Assembly (NCBI RefSeq): GCF_959020145.1
Contig: NZ_CAUEQY010000053.1
Span: 1 to 6,327 of the forward strand
DNA: 6,327 nt
From: an uncultured Bifidobacterium sp.
GTDB taxonomy: Bacteria > Actinomycetota > Actinomycetes > Actinomycetales > Bifidobacteriaceae
Direction of reading: 5' to 3'
The translations under genes and the position numbers were made by a program. Of this stretch, positions 1-5,456 are shown piece after piece (the first letter of the stretch is position 1; the number at the start of each line of letters is the position of its first letter). Below the pieces are notes generated by a model, which was given only the letters and a program-made list of their open reading frames with translations, had not been told where the DNA came from and did not search any database.

Positions 1-323
1 TCGGCACCAAGGCCGGCAAGTTCCTGGCCGACATGACCGACTTCTACATCAAGGCTTACGAAACCACGTCCCCGCATCTGGGCGGCTGCGGCCTGCACGA
101 TCCGCTCGCCGTTGGCGTGGCAGTGGACCCGACCCTCGTCACCACCCTCGACATCAATATGAAGGTCGACGTGGAAGGCCCGACCCGCGGACGCACCATC
201 GGCGACGAAACCCGCCTGAATGACCCGGCCAAGACCATGAAAGTTGCCGTCGGCGTCGACGTGCCGCGCTTCCTGAACGAATTCATGACCCGCATCTCCG
301 GCCTCGCAGCCAAGGCTGAATAA
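1..323 (+). CDS. Nucleoside hydrolase (inosine-uridine preferring type), C-terminal part
   Basis: This is the 3' end of a gene that begins before the window; complete codons run from base 3 and the stop is TAA at 321-323. The roughly 106 visible residues match the C-terminal portion of the inosine-uridine nucleoside hydrolase family, calcium-dependent enzymes that split the N-glycosidic bond of nucleosides into free base and ribose. The strongest marker is GCGLHDPLAV. Its His (codon 96-98) corresponds to the family's catalytic proton donor, and the following Asp is a calcium/ribose ligand. A strand-rich stretch with TRGRTIGD follows, also typical of the family tail. The N-terminal DxDxxxDD calcium motif would lie outside the window and cannot be checked. 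The transporter starts 65 bases downstream on the same strand with no terminator between them, so the two are probably co-transcribed. The exact nucleoside preference (RihA, RihB or RihC type) cannot be decided from this fragment. Confidence 0.9.
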   Translation, partial: GTKAGKFLADMTDFYIKAYETTSPHLGGCGLHDPLAVGVAVDPTLVTTLDINMKVDVEGPTRGRTIGDETRLNDPAKTMKVAVGVDVPRFLNEFMTRISGLAAKAE

Positions 324-340
324 GCGTAACCGGCCAAGCA

Positions 341-359
341 ATCGCGTATCGCATATCGC
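341..359. repeat. Three ATCGC direct repeats at 7-bp spacing
   Basis: The pentamer ATCGC occurs at 341-345, 348-352 and 355-359 in the 65-base gap between the nucleoside hydrolase and the transporter. The same hexamer core (ATCGCA, or TGCGAT on the other strand) reappears just after the transporter at 1840-1845, 1879-1884 and 1888-1893. The spacing is shorter than a helical turn, so this is not a standard phased operator array. It could be chance, a slipped-strand duplication or part of a regulatory site. The repeat is seen directly; any function is inference. Confidence 0.4.
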
Positions 360-388
360 GCAATTCGAGAGAATCAAGGATTTTTATT

Positions 389-1840
389 ATGTCTAACAAC
401 ACAACCGCCGTGACCGGCACCGCATCCGCCGATCCGTTCGATGATCCGGTGACCAGCAACAAGATGGCCATCCGCGCCCTGATCCCGCTGCTGATCACCT
501 TCGTGCTCGGCACCCTGTGCCTGCAGGGCTTCAACCTGGTGTTCCAGCAGGTCGGCGCCGACGTCGGCGCACCGAACCAGGCGTCCCTGATCACCGCATT
601 TCCGAGCATCGTGCTCGGCATCGTGTGCTTCATCTACGGTTCCCTGGGCGATTTCGTCTCCCTGCGTAAGCTTGTGACCGTCGGTCTCGTGACGCTGTTC
701 GTCGGCTCCATCTTCGGTTTCGTGGCAAACTACTTCTTTGCCGCAAACCTGTGGACCGTGATCATCGCACGCGTGCTGCAGACCGCAGGCGAACAGGTGG
801 CAGGTTCCGCCTTCCTGGTGGTGGCCACCAAGTACCTGCGTAACGATTTGAAGGTCATCTTCTTCGGTCTGTTCACCGCCGCATACCAGCTTTCCGCATC
901 CATCGGCGTGTTCGCAGCCGGCATGCTCAGCTCCATCGCATGGCAGTTCCTGTTCCTGATCCCGTCCGTCACCATCCTGTTCCTGCCGATCCTGCTCAAG
1001 ACCCTCCCGTCCAAGAGCGGCAACGGCCAGAAGGTCGACGCGTTCGGCTTCGTGATCTTCGGCTTCGCCACCGCGTTCCTGACCCTGTTCTTCTCCTACA
1101 TGTCCTGGTGGATGCTCGTGGTCTCCCTGCTGCTGTTCGTGGCATTCGCCTTCTACATCAACAAGGCCTCCAACCCGTTCATCACCCCGGCGTTCTTCAA
1201 GAACACCCGCTGGCTGCGCGCCATCTGCCTGATCCTCGTGTTCTACTTCGTGAACTACGCACTGAGCCCGATCTTCAACGCCATCGGCACCAACATCTAC
1301 GGCATGACCACCACCCAGGTCTCCCTGCACATTGTGTGGGCCTTCGTGGTCGCCGCCGTGGTGGGCACCTGCTCCGGCATGATCATCCGCAAGATCGGAA
1401 TCAAGGCCGGCATCGTGACCGCAGGCACCCTCATGTTCCTCGGCTGGACCGGTGCGGCATTCTGCGTGAACTCCGGTTTCGTGGTGCTGACCCTGTGCGC
1501 ATGTGTGTTCTACGCAGGCTGCGGCCTCATGTACTCCCCGGTGGTCTCCACCGTGCTGGGCACCATTGAAAAGGACGAATCCGGCCGTGGCGTCGGCATG
1601 AACGATCTGGCCATGAACGTTTCCCCGTCCATCGGCATCGCCATCATCGGCAGCCTGCTCGGCTCCAACGCCCTCGCAGGCGGCTCCATCACCGGCGCAA
1701 CCGGCACTGCCGCCAACTATGCCAACCTGCTGCTGGTCGCCGCCGGTAGCGCACTGCTTGGCCTGATCGTGTTCTTCGTCTTCAAGAAGAAGATCTACGA
1801 AGGCAACCATGCGCTGGAAACCGAGGAATCGGCAAAGTAA
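389..1840 (+). CDS. MFS transporter, about 14 TM segments, putative nucleoside or ribose importer
   Basis: This 483-residue integral membrane protein belongs to the major facilitator superfamily. About 14 hydrophobic segments can be placed, roughly at residues 27-49, 66-86, 95-115, 120-142, 155-179, 184-205, 217-236, 240-256, 277-299, 311-330, 338-359, 362-383, 411-430 and 443-466. A loop motif A, GSLGDFVSLRK (84-94), sits between segments 2 and 3. Arg128 lies in a motif-B-like IIARVLQ. The layout and the FPSIVLGIVCFIYG stretch recall the 14-segment DHA2 group (TetA(L)/QacA-like drug:proton antiporters). The N-terminus (1-25) is polar, and the C-terminus is charged (KKK then ETEESAK), as for cytoplasmic tails. 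The ATG at 389 is preceded by AAGGA at 376-380. Its position between a nucleoside hydrolase and a ribokinase argues for nucleoside, nucleobase or ribose transport rather than drug efflux, but the substrate is not readable from sequence. A multidrug exporter remains the alternative. Confidence 0.88.
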   Translation: MSNNTTAVTGTASADPFDDPVTSNKMAIRALIPLLITFVLGTLCLQGFNLVFQQVGADVGAPNQASLITAFPSIVLGIVCFIYGSLGDFVSLRKLVTVGLVTLFVGSIFGFVANYFFAANLWTVIIARVLQTAGEQVAGSAFLVVATKYLRNDLKVIFFGLFTAAYQLSASIGVFAAGMLSSIAWQFLFLIPSVTILFLPILLKTLPSKSGNGQKVDAFGFVIFGFATAFLTLFFSYMSWWMLVVSLLLFVAFAFYINKASNPFITPAFFKNTRWLRAICLILVFYFVNYALSPIFNAIGTNIYGMTTTQVSLHIVWAFVVAAVVGTCSGMIIRKIGIKAGIVTAGTLMFLGWTGAAFCVNSGFVVLTLCACVFYAGCGLMYSPVVSTVLGTIEKDESGRGVGMNDLAMNVSPSIGIAIIGSLLGSNALAGGSITGATGTAANYANLLLVAAGSALLGLIVFFVFKKKIYEGNHALETEESAK

Positions 1841-1949
1841 TCGCACATTACATCCTCAATATAATAAAAATGGGGATTTGCGATAATTGCGATTACTGAA
1901 CAACACTATTTCGCAAATCTCCATTTTCATAAATCTTCTTTTGATGTAA
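1837..1949. repeat. Nested and competing inverted repeats between transporter and ribokinase
   Basis: Beyond the main hairpin (1867-1927), two further complementary pairs lie in this spacer. GTAATCGCA (1837-1845, including the transporter stop codon) is the exact reverse complement of TGCGATTAC (1888-1896), which lies inside the main hairpin's loop. TTACATC (1848-1854) is the exact reverse complement of GATGTAA (1943-1949), which abuts the ribokinase ribosome-binding sequence. The second pair could form an outer stem around the main hairpin. The first pair encloses the hairpin's left arm and would compete with it or form a pseudoknot. This permits alternative RNA folds. Whether they are used is inference. 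Confidence 0.5.
1867..1927 (+). terminator. Long-stem hairpin after the transporter; terminator or attenuator
   Basis: Arms 1867-1883 and 1911-1927 form a 17-bp stem with a single G-U wobble (1874 with 1920) and a 27-base loop. The arm ends are AAAA on the left and TTTT on the right, and a T-rich stretch continues to about 1942, so transcription could stop here in either direction. The loop is unusually large for a simple intrinsic terminator. Only 33 bases separate the hairpin from the ribokinase start, which leaves little room for a separate promoter. A partial (attenuating) terminator, an mRNA-stabilising hairpin or a DNA operator are all possible. Confidence 0.55.
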
Positions 1950-1960
1950 GGAAGGTAAAG

Positions 1961-2938
1961 ATGAGCGCGACTGAAGTTCTCTCCGCATTGGACCGCATCC
2001 ACGGCACAGTGTCCGTAATCGGCTCGATGAACGCGGACTACACCGTCACCGCACAGCGTCTGCCAGGGCCGGGGGAGACCATCACCGGCGGTCCGCTGCA
2101 GCTGCTGCCGGGCGGAAAATCCGGCAACCAGGCGGCCGCCGCAGCGCGCATCGGCGCAACCGTGCAGATGTTCGGCGCGGTCGGCTCCGATTCCAACGCC
2201 GACTTCCTACTCGGCGCTCTGGGCGAGGCGGGCGTGAACACCACGCATGTTCGCCGCGTGCTCGGACCATCCGGCACAACCGTGATTACCGTGGACGCAA
2301 CCGGCGAAAACACCATCGTGTACTCGCCGGGATCGAACGCGCAGGTCACCGTGGATTATGTGGAATCCGTGCGCGATGCGCTGGCACGGTCTTCCGTACT
2401 TGGCCTGTGCTTGGAAAGCCCGATCGAAACGGTGACGGCCGCCGCGCGCATGTGCCATGAAGCGGGCGTGAAAGTGCTGCTCAACGATTCGCCGTTCACC
2501 CCGTCGCTGCCGGCCGAACTGGTGGAAGCATCCGATATTCTGCTCGTCAACGAGCATGAGATGGTGCAGCTGCTCGGCATTGACGAGCCGGAAAACGACG
2601 ATTGGGACGGTTTCGATTGGAATCATGCGCTGGAAGCAATGCGTGGATTCGGTTTCGAACAGGCGATCGTGACGCTCGGCGGCGATGGTTCCGTGGTATT
2701 GGATTCCACTTCGGCAACGCCGATCCAGCGCATTGCCCCCGTGCGTGTGAACGCGGTGGACACCACCGGCTGCGGCGACTCCTTCATGGGCACGGTGCTG
2801 GCCGGTCTTGCCTCGGGCATGGCGCTTTCCGAAGCGGCCGAGCTTGCCTCGTATGTTTCGGCATACGCCGCCACAGGGTATGGTGCGCAGGCCTCCTACG
2901 GCAATGCCGCGCAAATCCGCGAAGCATTCGCCAAATAA
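1961..2938 (+). CDS. rbsK: Ribokinase (PfkB family)
   Basis: This 325-residue cytoplasmic sugar kinase transfers the ATP gamma-phosphate to the 5-hydroxyl of ribose. Family landmarks occur in order. GSMNADYT (21-28) and GGKSGNQA (51-58) are sugar-binding motifs; E. coli RbsK has GSINAD and GGKGANQA at the equivalent places. NEHE (197-200) is the NxxE magnesium/phosphate motif. AIVTLGGDGSVV (235-246) is part of the nucleotide site. DTTGCGDSFMG (267-277) is PfkB signature 2, with Asp273 as catalytic base and an anion hole formed by GCG. Length is close to the usual 300-310, with about 15 extra N-terminal residues. The ATG at 1961 is supported by AAGGAAGG (1948-1955). It follows the transporter by 120 bases and ends in a strong terminator. 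It completes the salvage route by phosphorylating ribose released by the hydrolase. A kinase for a related pentose or for adenosine is a less likely alternative. Confidence 0.9.
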   Translation: MSATEVLSALDRIHGTVSVIGSMNADYTVTAQRLPGPGETITGGPLQLLPGGKSGNQAAAAARIGATVQMFGAVGSDSNADFLLGALGEAGVNTTHVRRVLGPSGTTVITVDATGENTIVYSPGSNAQVTVDYVESVRDALARSSVLGLCLESPIETVTAAARMCHEAGVKVLLNDSPFTPSLPAELVEASDILLVNEHEMVQLLGIDEPENDDWDGFDWNHALEAMRGFGFEQAIVTLGGDGSVVLDSTSATPIQRIAPVRVNAVDTTGCGDSFMGTVLAGLASGMALSEAAELASYVSAYAATGYGAQASYGNAAQIREAFAK

Positions 2939-2995
2939 CGGAAGCGAGGATGCCTATCGGACGCTAGCCAGATTTCTCTTTTCTCTCTTGATACG

Positions 2996-3040
2996 CGGGG
3001 TGCCGCATCCTACCGACGTAGGATGCGGCACCCCGTTTTT
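2996..3040 (+). terminator. Intrinsic terminator of the salvage operon
   Basis: Arms 2996-3012 and 3019-3035 form a perfect 17-bp GC-rich stem with a 6-base loop (CCGACG), followed directly by TTTTT at 3036-3040. It lies 57 bases after the ribokinase stop codon. On the opposite strand no T-run follows the stem, so it works mainly for the + strand. Confidence 0.93.
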
Positions 3041-3057
3041 GGGAAGATCTGACATTA

Positions 3058-3090
3058 AAAAACTCGCCGACCGGATGGGGGCGAGTTTTT
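3058..3090 (-). terminator. Terminator of prs, probably bidirectional
   Basis: Arms 3058-3068 (AAAAACTCGCC) and 3080-3090 are perfectly complementary over 11 bp with an 11-base loop. Read on the - strand, the stem ends in a run of six T (complement of 3057-3062), 25 bases after the prs stop codon. Read on the + strand it ends in TTTTT (3086-3090), so it can also back up the preceding terminator. Confidence 0.88.
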
Positions 3091-3114
3091 GTTACGTTGA
3101 AAAGATTGCGCGAA

Positions 3115-4128
3115 TCAGGCGTAGATATTGCGGGGACGCATGTCTTCGGGCAGGCCGTTGAGCAGCGTGGAAACGGATCCGGATTCGAACACGGAACGGA
3201 TGCCGGCGGCCAACAGCGGAGCCACGGACAGCACGGTCATGTTCGGCAAGCGCTTCTCTTCCGGAACGGGCACGGTGTCGGTGAGCACGATTTCCTTGGC
3301 ACCGCAATTTCTCAGGCGTTCCACGGCCGGGCCGGACAGCAGGCCATGCGTGGCAACCAGCGTCACGGACTTCGCACCAGCGTTGTTCAGTGTGCGCACG
3401 GCCTCGCAGATGGTGCCCGCGGTGTCGATCATGTCGTCGACCACCACGCAGTCGTGACCTTCGACCTCGCCGATAATGCCATGCGCTTCGGCATGGTTCG
3501 GGCGGGTGGTGTCACGGGTCTTGTGAATGAACGCGAGCGGCAGATTGCCCAGCTTCGCGGCCCACTGTTCGGAAACCTTGATGCGGCCGGCATCCGGAGA
3601 CACGATGGTGGTGTTCTCAAGCGGCATGTTGTTGCGCACGTAGTCAAGCAGCACCGGAGTGGCGGTGAGATGGTCGACCGGTCCATCGAAGAAACCCTGC
3701 TCCTGGGCGGCATGCAGATCGACCGTCATAATACGGTCGGCGCCGGCTGCGCGGAACAGGTCGAAAATCAGTCGGGCGGTGATGGGCTCGCGGCCCTGAT
3801 GCTTCTTATCCTGGCGCGAATAGCCAAGGAACGGCGCGACCACGGTAATGGAACGGGCGGAAGCGCGCTTCATGGCGTCAACCATAATGAGCTGCTCCAT
3901 AATCCACTTGTTGATCGGCTCGGTGTGCGCCTGCATCACGAACGCATCGGCGCCACGCACCGGCTCGGTGTAACGCACATACATCTCGCCGTTGGCGAAA
4001 TCGTAAGCCGTGGTCTCAAGTACGTCGATTCCCAGGTATTTCGCGGTTTCATGGGCCTGCTCAGGGTACGCACGACCCGTCACCAAAGCCAATTTCTTAT
4101 CCGGGGTGCCTTCGAGAATCGCCGACAT
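3115..4128 (-). CDS. prs: Ribose-phosphate pyrophosphokinase (PRPP synthetase)
   Basis: This 337-residue cytoplasmic enzyme makes 5-phosphoribosyl 1-pyrophosphate from ribose 5-phosphate and ATP. PRPP feeds purine, pyrimidine, NAD, histidine and tryptophan synthesis. Class I features occur in order: FANGEMYVRY (44-53), LIMVDAMKRAS (80-90), YSRQDKKHQGREPI (103-116) of the ATP site, DLHAAQEQGFFDGPVDHL (137-154), IVSPDAGR (175-182), the catalytic flexible loop starting at KTR with Lys203 and Arg205, and the PRPP-binding loop VVVDDMIDTAGTI (228-240). The KTRDTTRPN loop and the overall pattern resemble mycobacterial Prs. The ATG (complement of 4126-4128) has GGAAGG 6 bases upstream (complement of 4135-4140). 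The gene converges on the ribokinase and diverges from rpsF. Ribokinase supplies its substrate. Confidence 0.97.
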   Translation of the reverse strand: MSAILEGTPDKKLALVTGRAYPEQAHETAKYLGIDVLETTAYDFANGEMYVRYTEPVRGADAFVMQAHTEPINKWIMEQLIMVDAMKRASARSITVVAPFLGYSRQDKKHQGREPITARLIFDLFRAAGADRIMTVDLHAAQEQGFFDGPVDHLTATPVLLDYVRNNMPLENTTIVSPDAGRIKVSEQWAAKLGNLPLAFIHKTRDTTRPNHAEAHGIIGEVEGHDCVVVDDMIDTAGTICEAVRTLNNAGAKSVTLVATHGLLSGPAVERLRNCGAKEIVLTDTVPVPEEKRLPNMTVLSVAPLLAAGIRSVFESGSVSTLLNGLPEDMRPRNIYA

Positions 4129-4159
4129 GCTTCGCCTTCCACAAATCTAGAGTCGCGTA

Positions 4160-4193
4160 AATACGGTACCAACCGTACAAAAATAGCCGTATT
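4160..4193. promoter_or_regulatory. Competing TACGG/CCGTA inverted repeats upstream of prs
   Basis: TACGGT (4162-4167) pairs with ACCGTA (4172-4177) across ACCA. The same left arm, extended to AATACGG (4160-4166), also pairs perfectly with CCGTATT (4187-4193). The two pairings share 4162-4166 and exclude each other. The block lies 32-65 bases upstream of the prs start, in an AT-rich area where its promoter is expected. A weak - strand -10 candidate, TATATT, is the complement of 4195-4200, which would place the repeats in the 5' untranslated RNA. It could be an operator with three half-sites or a switching leader. I recognise no named family, and no convincing -35 was found. Confidence 0.45.
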
Positions 4194-4246
4194 CAATATA
4201 ACAATGCGGGTGCCCATGACGCGCCTGCACCACAGAACGTGCGCAA

Positions 4247-4276
4247 TTGCCGCTCGTCCAGCAGAAGGGCTATGCT
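4247..4276 (+). promoter_or_regulatory. Candidate sigma-70-type promoter for the rpsF operon
   Basis: TTGCCG (4247-4252) and TATGCT (4271-4276) are good -35 and -10 hexamers separated by 18 bases. Transcription from here would give a leader of about 110 bases before rpsF, including the hairpins described below. A second AT-rich block (TATATA at 4313-4318) is an alternative -10 but lacks a well-spaced -35. The assignment rests on consensus matching only. Confidence 0.5.
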
Positions 4277-4319
4277 GAACAGGTTGTCTGAACTGTATCT
4301 TTATACCTTTCATATATAG

Positions 4320-4340
4320 ATGCGTGAAGGCAGTACGCAT
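4320..4340 (+). repeat. Small hairpin in the rpsF leader
   Basis: ATGCGT (4320-4325) and ACGCAT (4335-4340) are perfect complements around a 9-base loop. The hairpin lies just 5' of the putative S6:S18 binding structure and may be part of the same leader fold or incidental. Confidence 0.4.
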
Positions 4341-4343
4341 ACA

Positions 4344-4388
4344 CACTCCTGCCATGGAAGGTCCATGGCCGATAGTCCGAAGGAGGTG
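4344..4388 (+). promoter_or_regulatory. Putative S6:S18 complex-binding leader with sequestered ribosome-binding site
   Basis: An inner hairpin has arms GCCATGG (4351-4357) and CCATGGC (4363-4369) with loop AAGGT. It is followed by CCG at 4369-4371 and again at 4377-4379. An outer stem can form between CACTCCT (4344-4350) and AGGAG plus TG (4381-4388, with G4386 bulged). The outer right arm contains the rpsF Shine-Dalgarno AGGAGG (4381-4386). Many bacterial phyla carry a leader element ahead of rpsF/rpsR operons, made of a CCG presented in a bulge between a stem and a hairpin. The S6:S18 complex binds it, copying its 16S rRNA site. The arrangement here fits that description. By inference, excess S6:S18 would stabilise the fold and block rpsF translation. 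Which CCG is the recognised one is unsettled. Confidence 0.6.
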
Positions 4389-4392
4389 GGTG

Positions 4393-4680
4393 ATGTCTGC
4401 GCATAAGTACGAACTGATGTTCATTGCCGATCCTGAGCTGGATGAGCGCGGTCTGAAGAAGTTGACCGAGCAGTATCTGGAAACTGTCACCAAGGAAGGC
4501 GGTGCTGTCGAGAACATCGACATCTGGGGCCGTCGCAAGCTTGCCTACGAGATCGCCGGCAAGACCGAAGGCAATTACGTTGTGGTCAACTACTCCGCTG
4601 AGCCGGCCACCAGCGACGAACTCGATCGTCTGCTGAACCTGAACGAATCCGTCATCCGTACGAAGATTCTTCGCAAGTAA
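4393..4680 (+). CDS. rpsF: 30S ribosomal protein S6
   Basis: This 95-residue protein of the 30S platform binds S18 as a heterodimer and joins helices 22-23 of 16S rRNA during assembly. It begins with the family's YELMFIADPELDE (6-18) and carries the signature DIWGRRKLAYEI (43-54). GNYVVVNYSAEP (60-71) and LNLNESVIRTKILRK (81-95) complete the ferredoxin-like fold. Length is normal, with no glutamate-rich C-terminal tail. The frame stays open upstream to an ATG at 4324, but that extension would pass through the leader hairpin and lacks a suitable ribosome-binding site. The ATG at 4393, six bases after AGGAGG, gives the canonical N-terminus. A GTG at 4390 is in frame directly before it and cannot be formally excluded. 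It is the first gene of the rpsF-ssb-rpsR-rplI operon. Confidence 0.96.
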   Translation: MSAHKYELMFIADPELDERGLKKLTEQYLETVTKEGGAVENIDIWGRRKLAYEIAGKTEGNYVVVNYSAEPATSDELDRLLNLNESVIRTKILRK

Positions 4681-4697
4681 GTAATTCCAAGCTTTTC

Positions 4698-4722
4698 AAG
4701 CTGCAAAACAATAAGCTGCAAA
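4698..4722 (+). repeat. Direct repeat AAGCTGCAAA in the rpsF-ssb spacer
   Basis: AAGCTGCAAA occurs at 4698-4707 and again at 4713-4722, a 15-base periodicity, just upstream of the ssb ribosome-binding sequence. The first copy also overlaps a small inverted repeat, AGCTT (4690-4694 region) facing AAGCT (4698-4702). It may be a local duplication; no function is evident. Confidence 0.4.
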
Positions 4723-4736
4723 GTAAGTAGGTAACG

Positions 4737-5396
4737 ATGGCAGGCGAAACGATTATCACTGTGGTGGGTAACCTCACGGCTGATCCCGAAATCCGTACGG
4801 TTGGCAACGGCTCGTCCGTGGCCAGCTTCACCATTGCCTCCACTCCGCGCACCTGGAACCGTAATACGGGCCAGTTTGAAGATGGTCAGGCTTTGTTCAT
4901 GCGCTGCTCCGCGTGGCGCGACATGGCCGAACATTGCGCGCAGAGCCTGAGCAAGGGCATGCGTGTGATCGCGCAAGGCCGTTTGCAGCAGCGTTCCTAC
5001 CAGGCGAACGATGGTTCCCAGCGCACGGTCGTCGAGCTTCAGGTCGATGAGATCGGCCCGTCCCTGCGCTATGCGACCGCCCAGGTCACCCGAACCTCCA
5101 GTGCCAACGGTGGTAATTTTGCCGGCAATCGCGGCGGCAACAATTTCGCTGGCGGCAATGGCGGATTCAACAACGGTGGCTTCGCCGGCAATGCCGGTGG
5201 CTATCAGGGCGGTGCCGGATATTCCGGTGGCGCTGGCTATCAGGGTGGGGCTGCCGCTCCAGCCAATGCCGCGCCCGCCGTGCAGCCTGCTCCGGCATCG
5301 GATCCGTGGGGCAATTCGGATAATTCCGGTTCCTCATCGTTCGGTTCCTTTGGCTCCTCCGAATTTGGCGGAAGCAGCGACGAACCGGAATTCTGA
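4737..5396 (+). CDS. ssb: Single-stranded DNA-binding protein
   Basis: This 219-residue protein coats single-stranded DNA during replication, repair and recombination and recruits partner proteins through its C-terminal tip. Residues 1 to about 115 form the OB fold: TIITVVGNLTADPEIR (5-20), VASFTIAST (28-36), Trp40 and Trp60 in positions expected to stack on bases, and GMRVIAQGRLQQRSY (74-88). Residues 123-173 are a glycine/asparagine-rich disordered linker with degenerate GGAGY and GGF units. The tail has DPWG (189-192), a motif common in actinobacterial SSBs, then a Ser/Gly-rich stretch. It ends in SSDEPEF, an acidic tip with the expected final Phe but Glu where Pro is usual (compare DDDIPF in E. 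coli). The start has only a weak ribosome-binding match, AGTAGG (4726-4731). It lies 56 bases after rpsF and 60 before rpsR. Confidence 0.96.
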   Translation: MAGETIITVVGNLTADPEIRTVGNGSSVASFTIASTPRTWNRNTGQFEDGQALFMRCSAWRDMAEHCAQSLSKGMRVIAQGRLQQRSYQANDGSQRTVVELQVDEIGPSLRYATAQVTRTSSANGGNFAGNRGGNNFAGGNGGFNNGGFAGNAGGYQGGAGYSGGAGYQGGAAAPANAAPAVQPAPASDPWGNSDNSGSSSFGSFGSSEFGGSSDEPEF

Positions 5397-5456
5397 TCCG
5401 ACCCGGATCGCAGCTTAAAAGAAAAGCAATTTCCAGATTGTAAGGAGAACATCAAG

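Noticed and set aside
374..1846. A 490-codon open frame on the - strand covering the whole transporter gene
   Set aside because: Its translation is an improbable mix rich in His, Gly, Asp, Glu and Gln with no recognisable domain. It mirrors the strong GC-ending codon bias of the transporter on the other strand, which removes stop codons. The + strand frame has clear membrane segments and an MFS motif.
3097..4278. A 393-codon + strand open frame opposite prs
   Set aside because: It is a shadow of prs: prs shows every PRPP synthetase motif, while this frame has no family features and runs through the prs promoter region.
4324..4392. An extended S6 N-terminus starting at the ATG at 4324
   Set aside because: The extra 23 residues would be encoded by the structured leader and the ribosome-binding site itself. 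S6 proteins begin at the MSAHKYELMF-like position, and AGGAGG lies 6 bases before 4393.
4080..4538. A - strand open frame of 152 codons across the prs-rpsF gap
   Set aside because: It overlaps the starts of both divergent genes, has no recognisable domain and would erase the promoter region needed by both.
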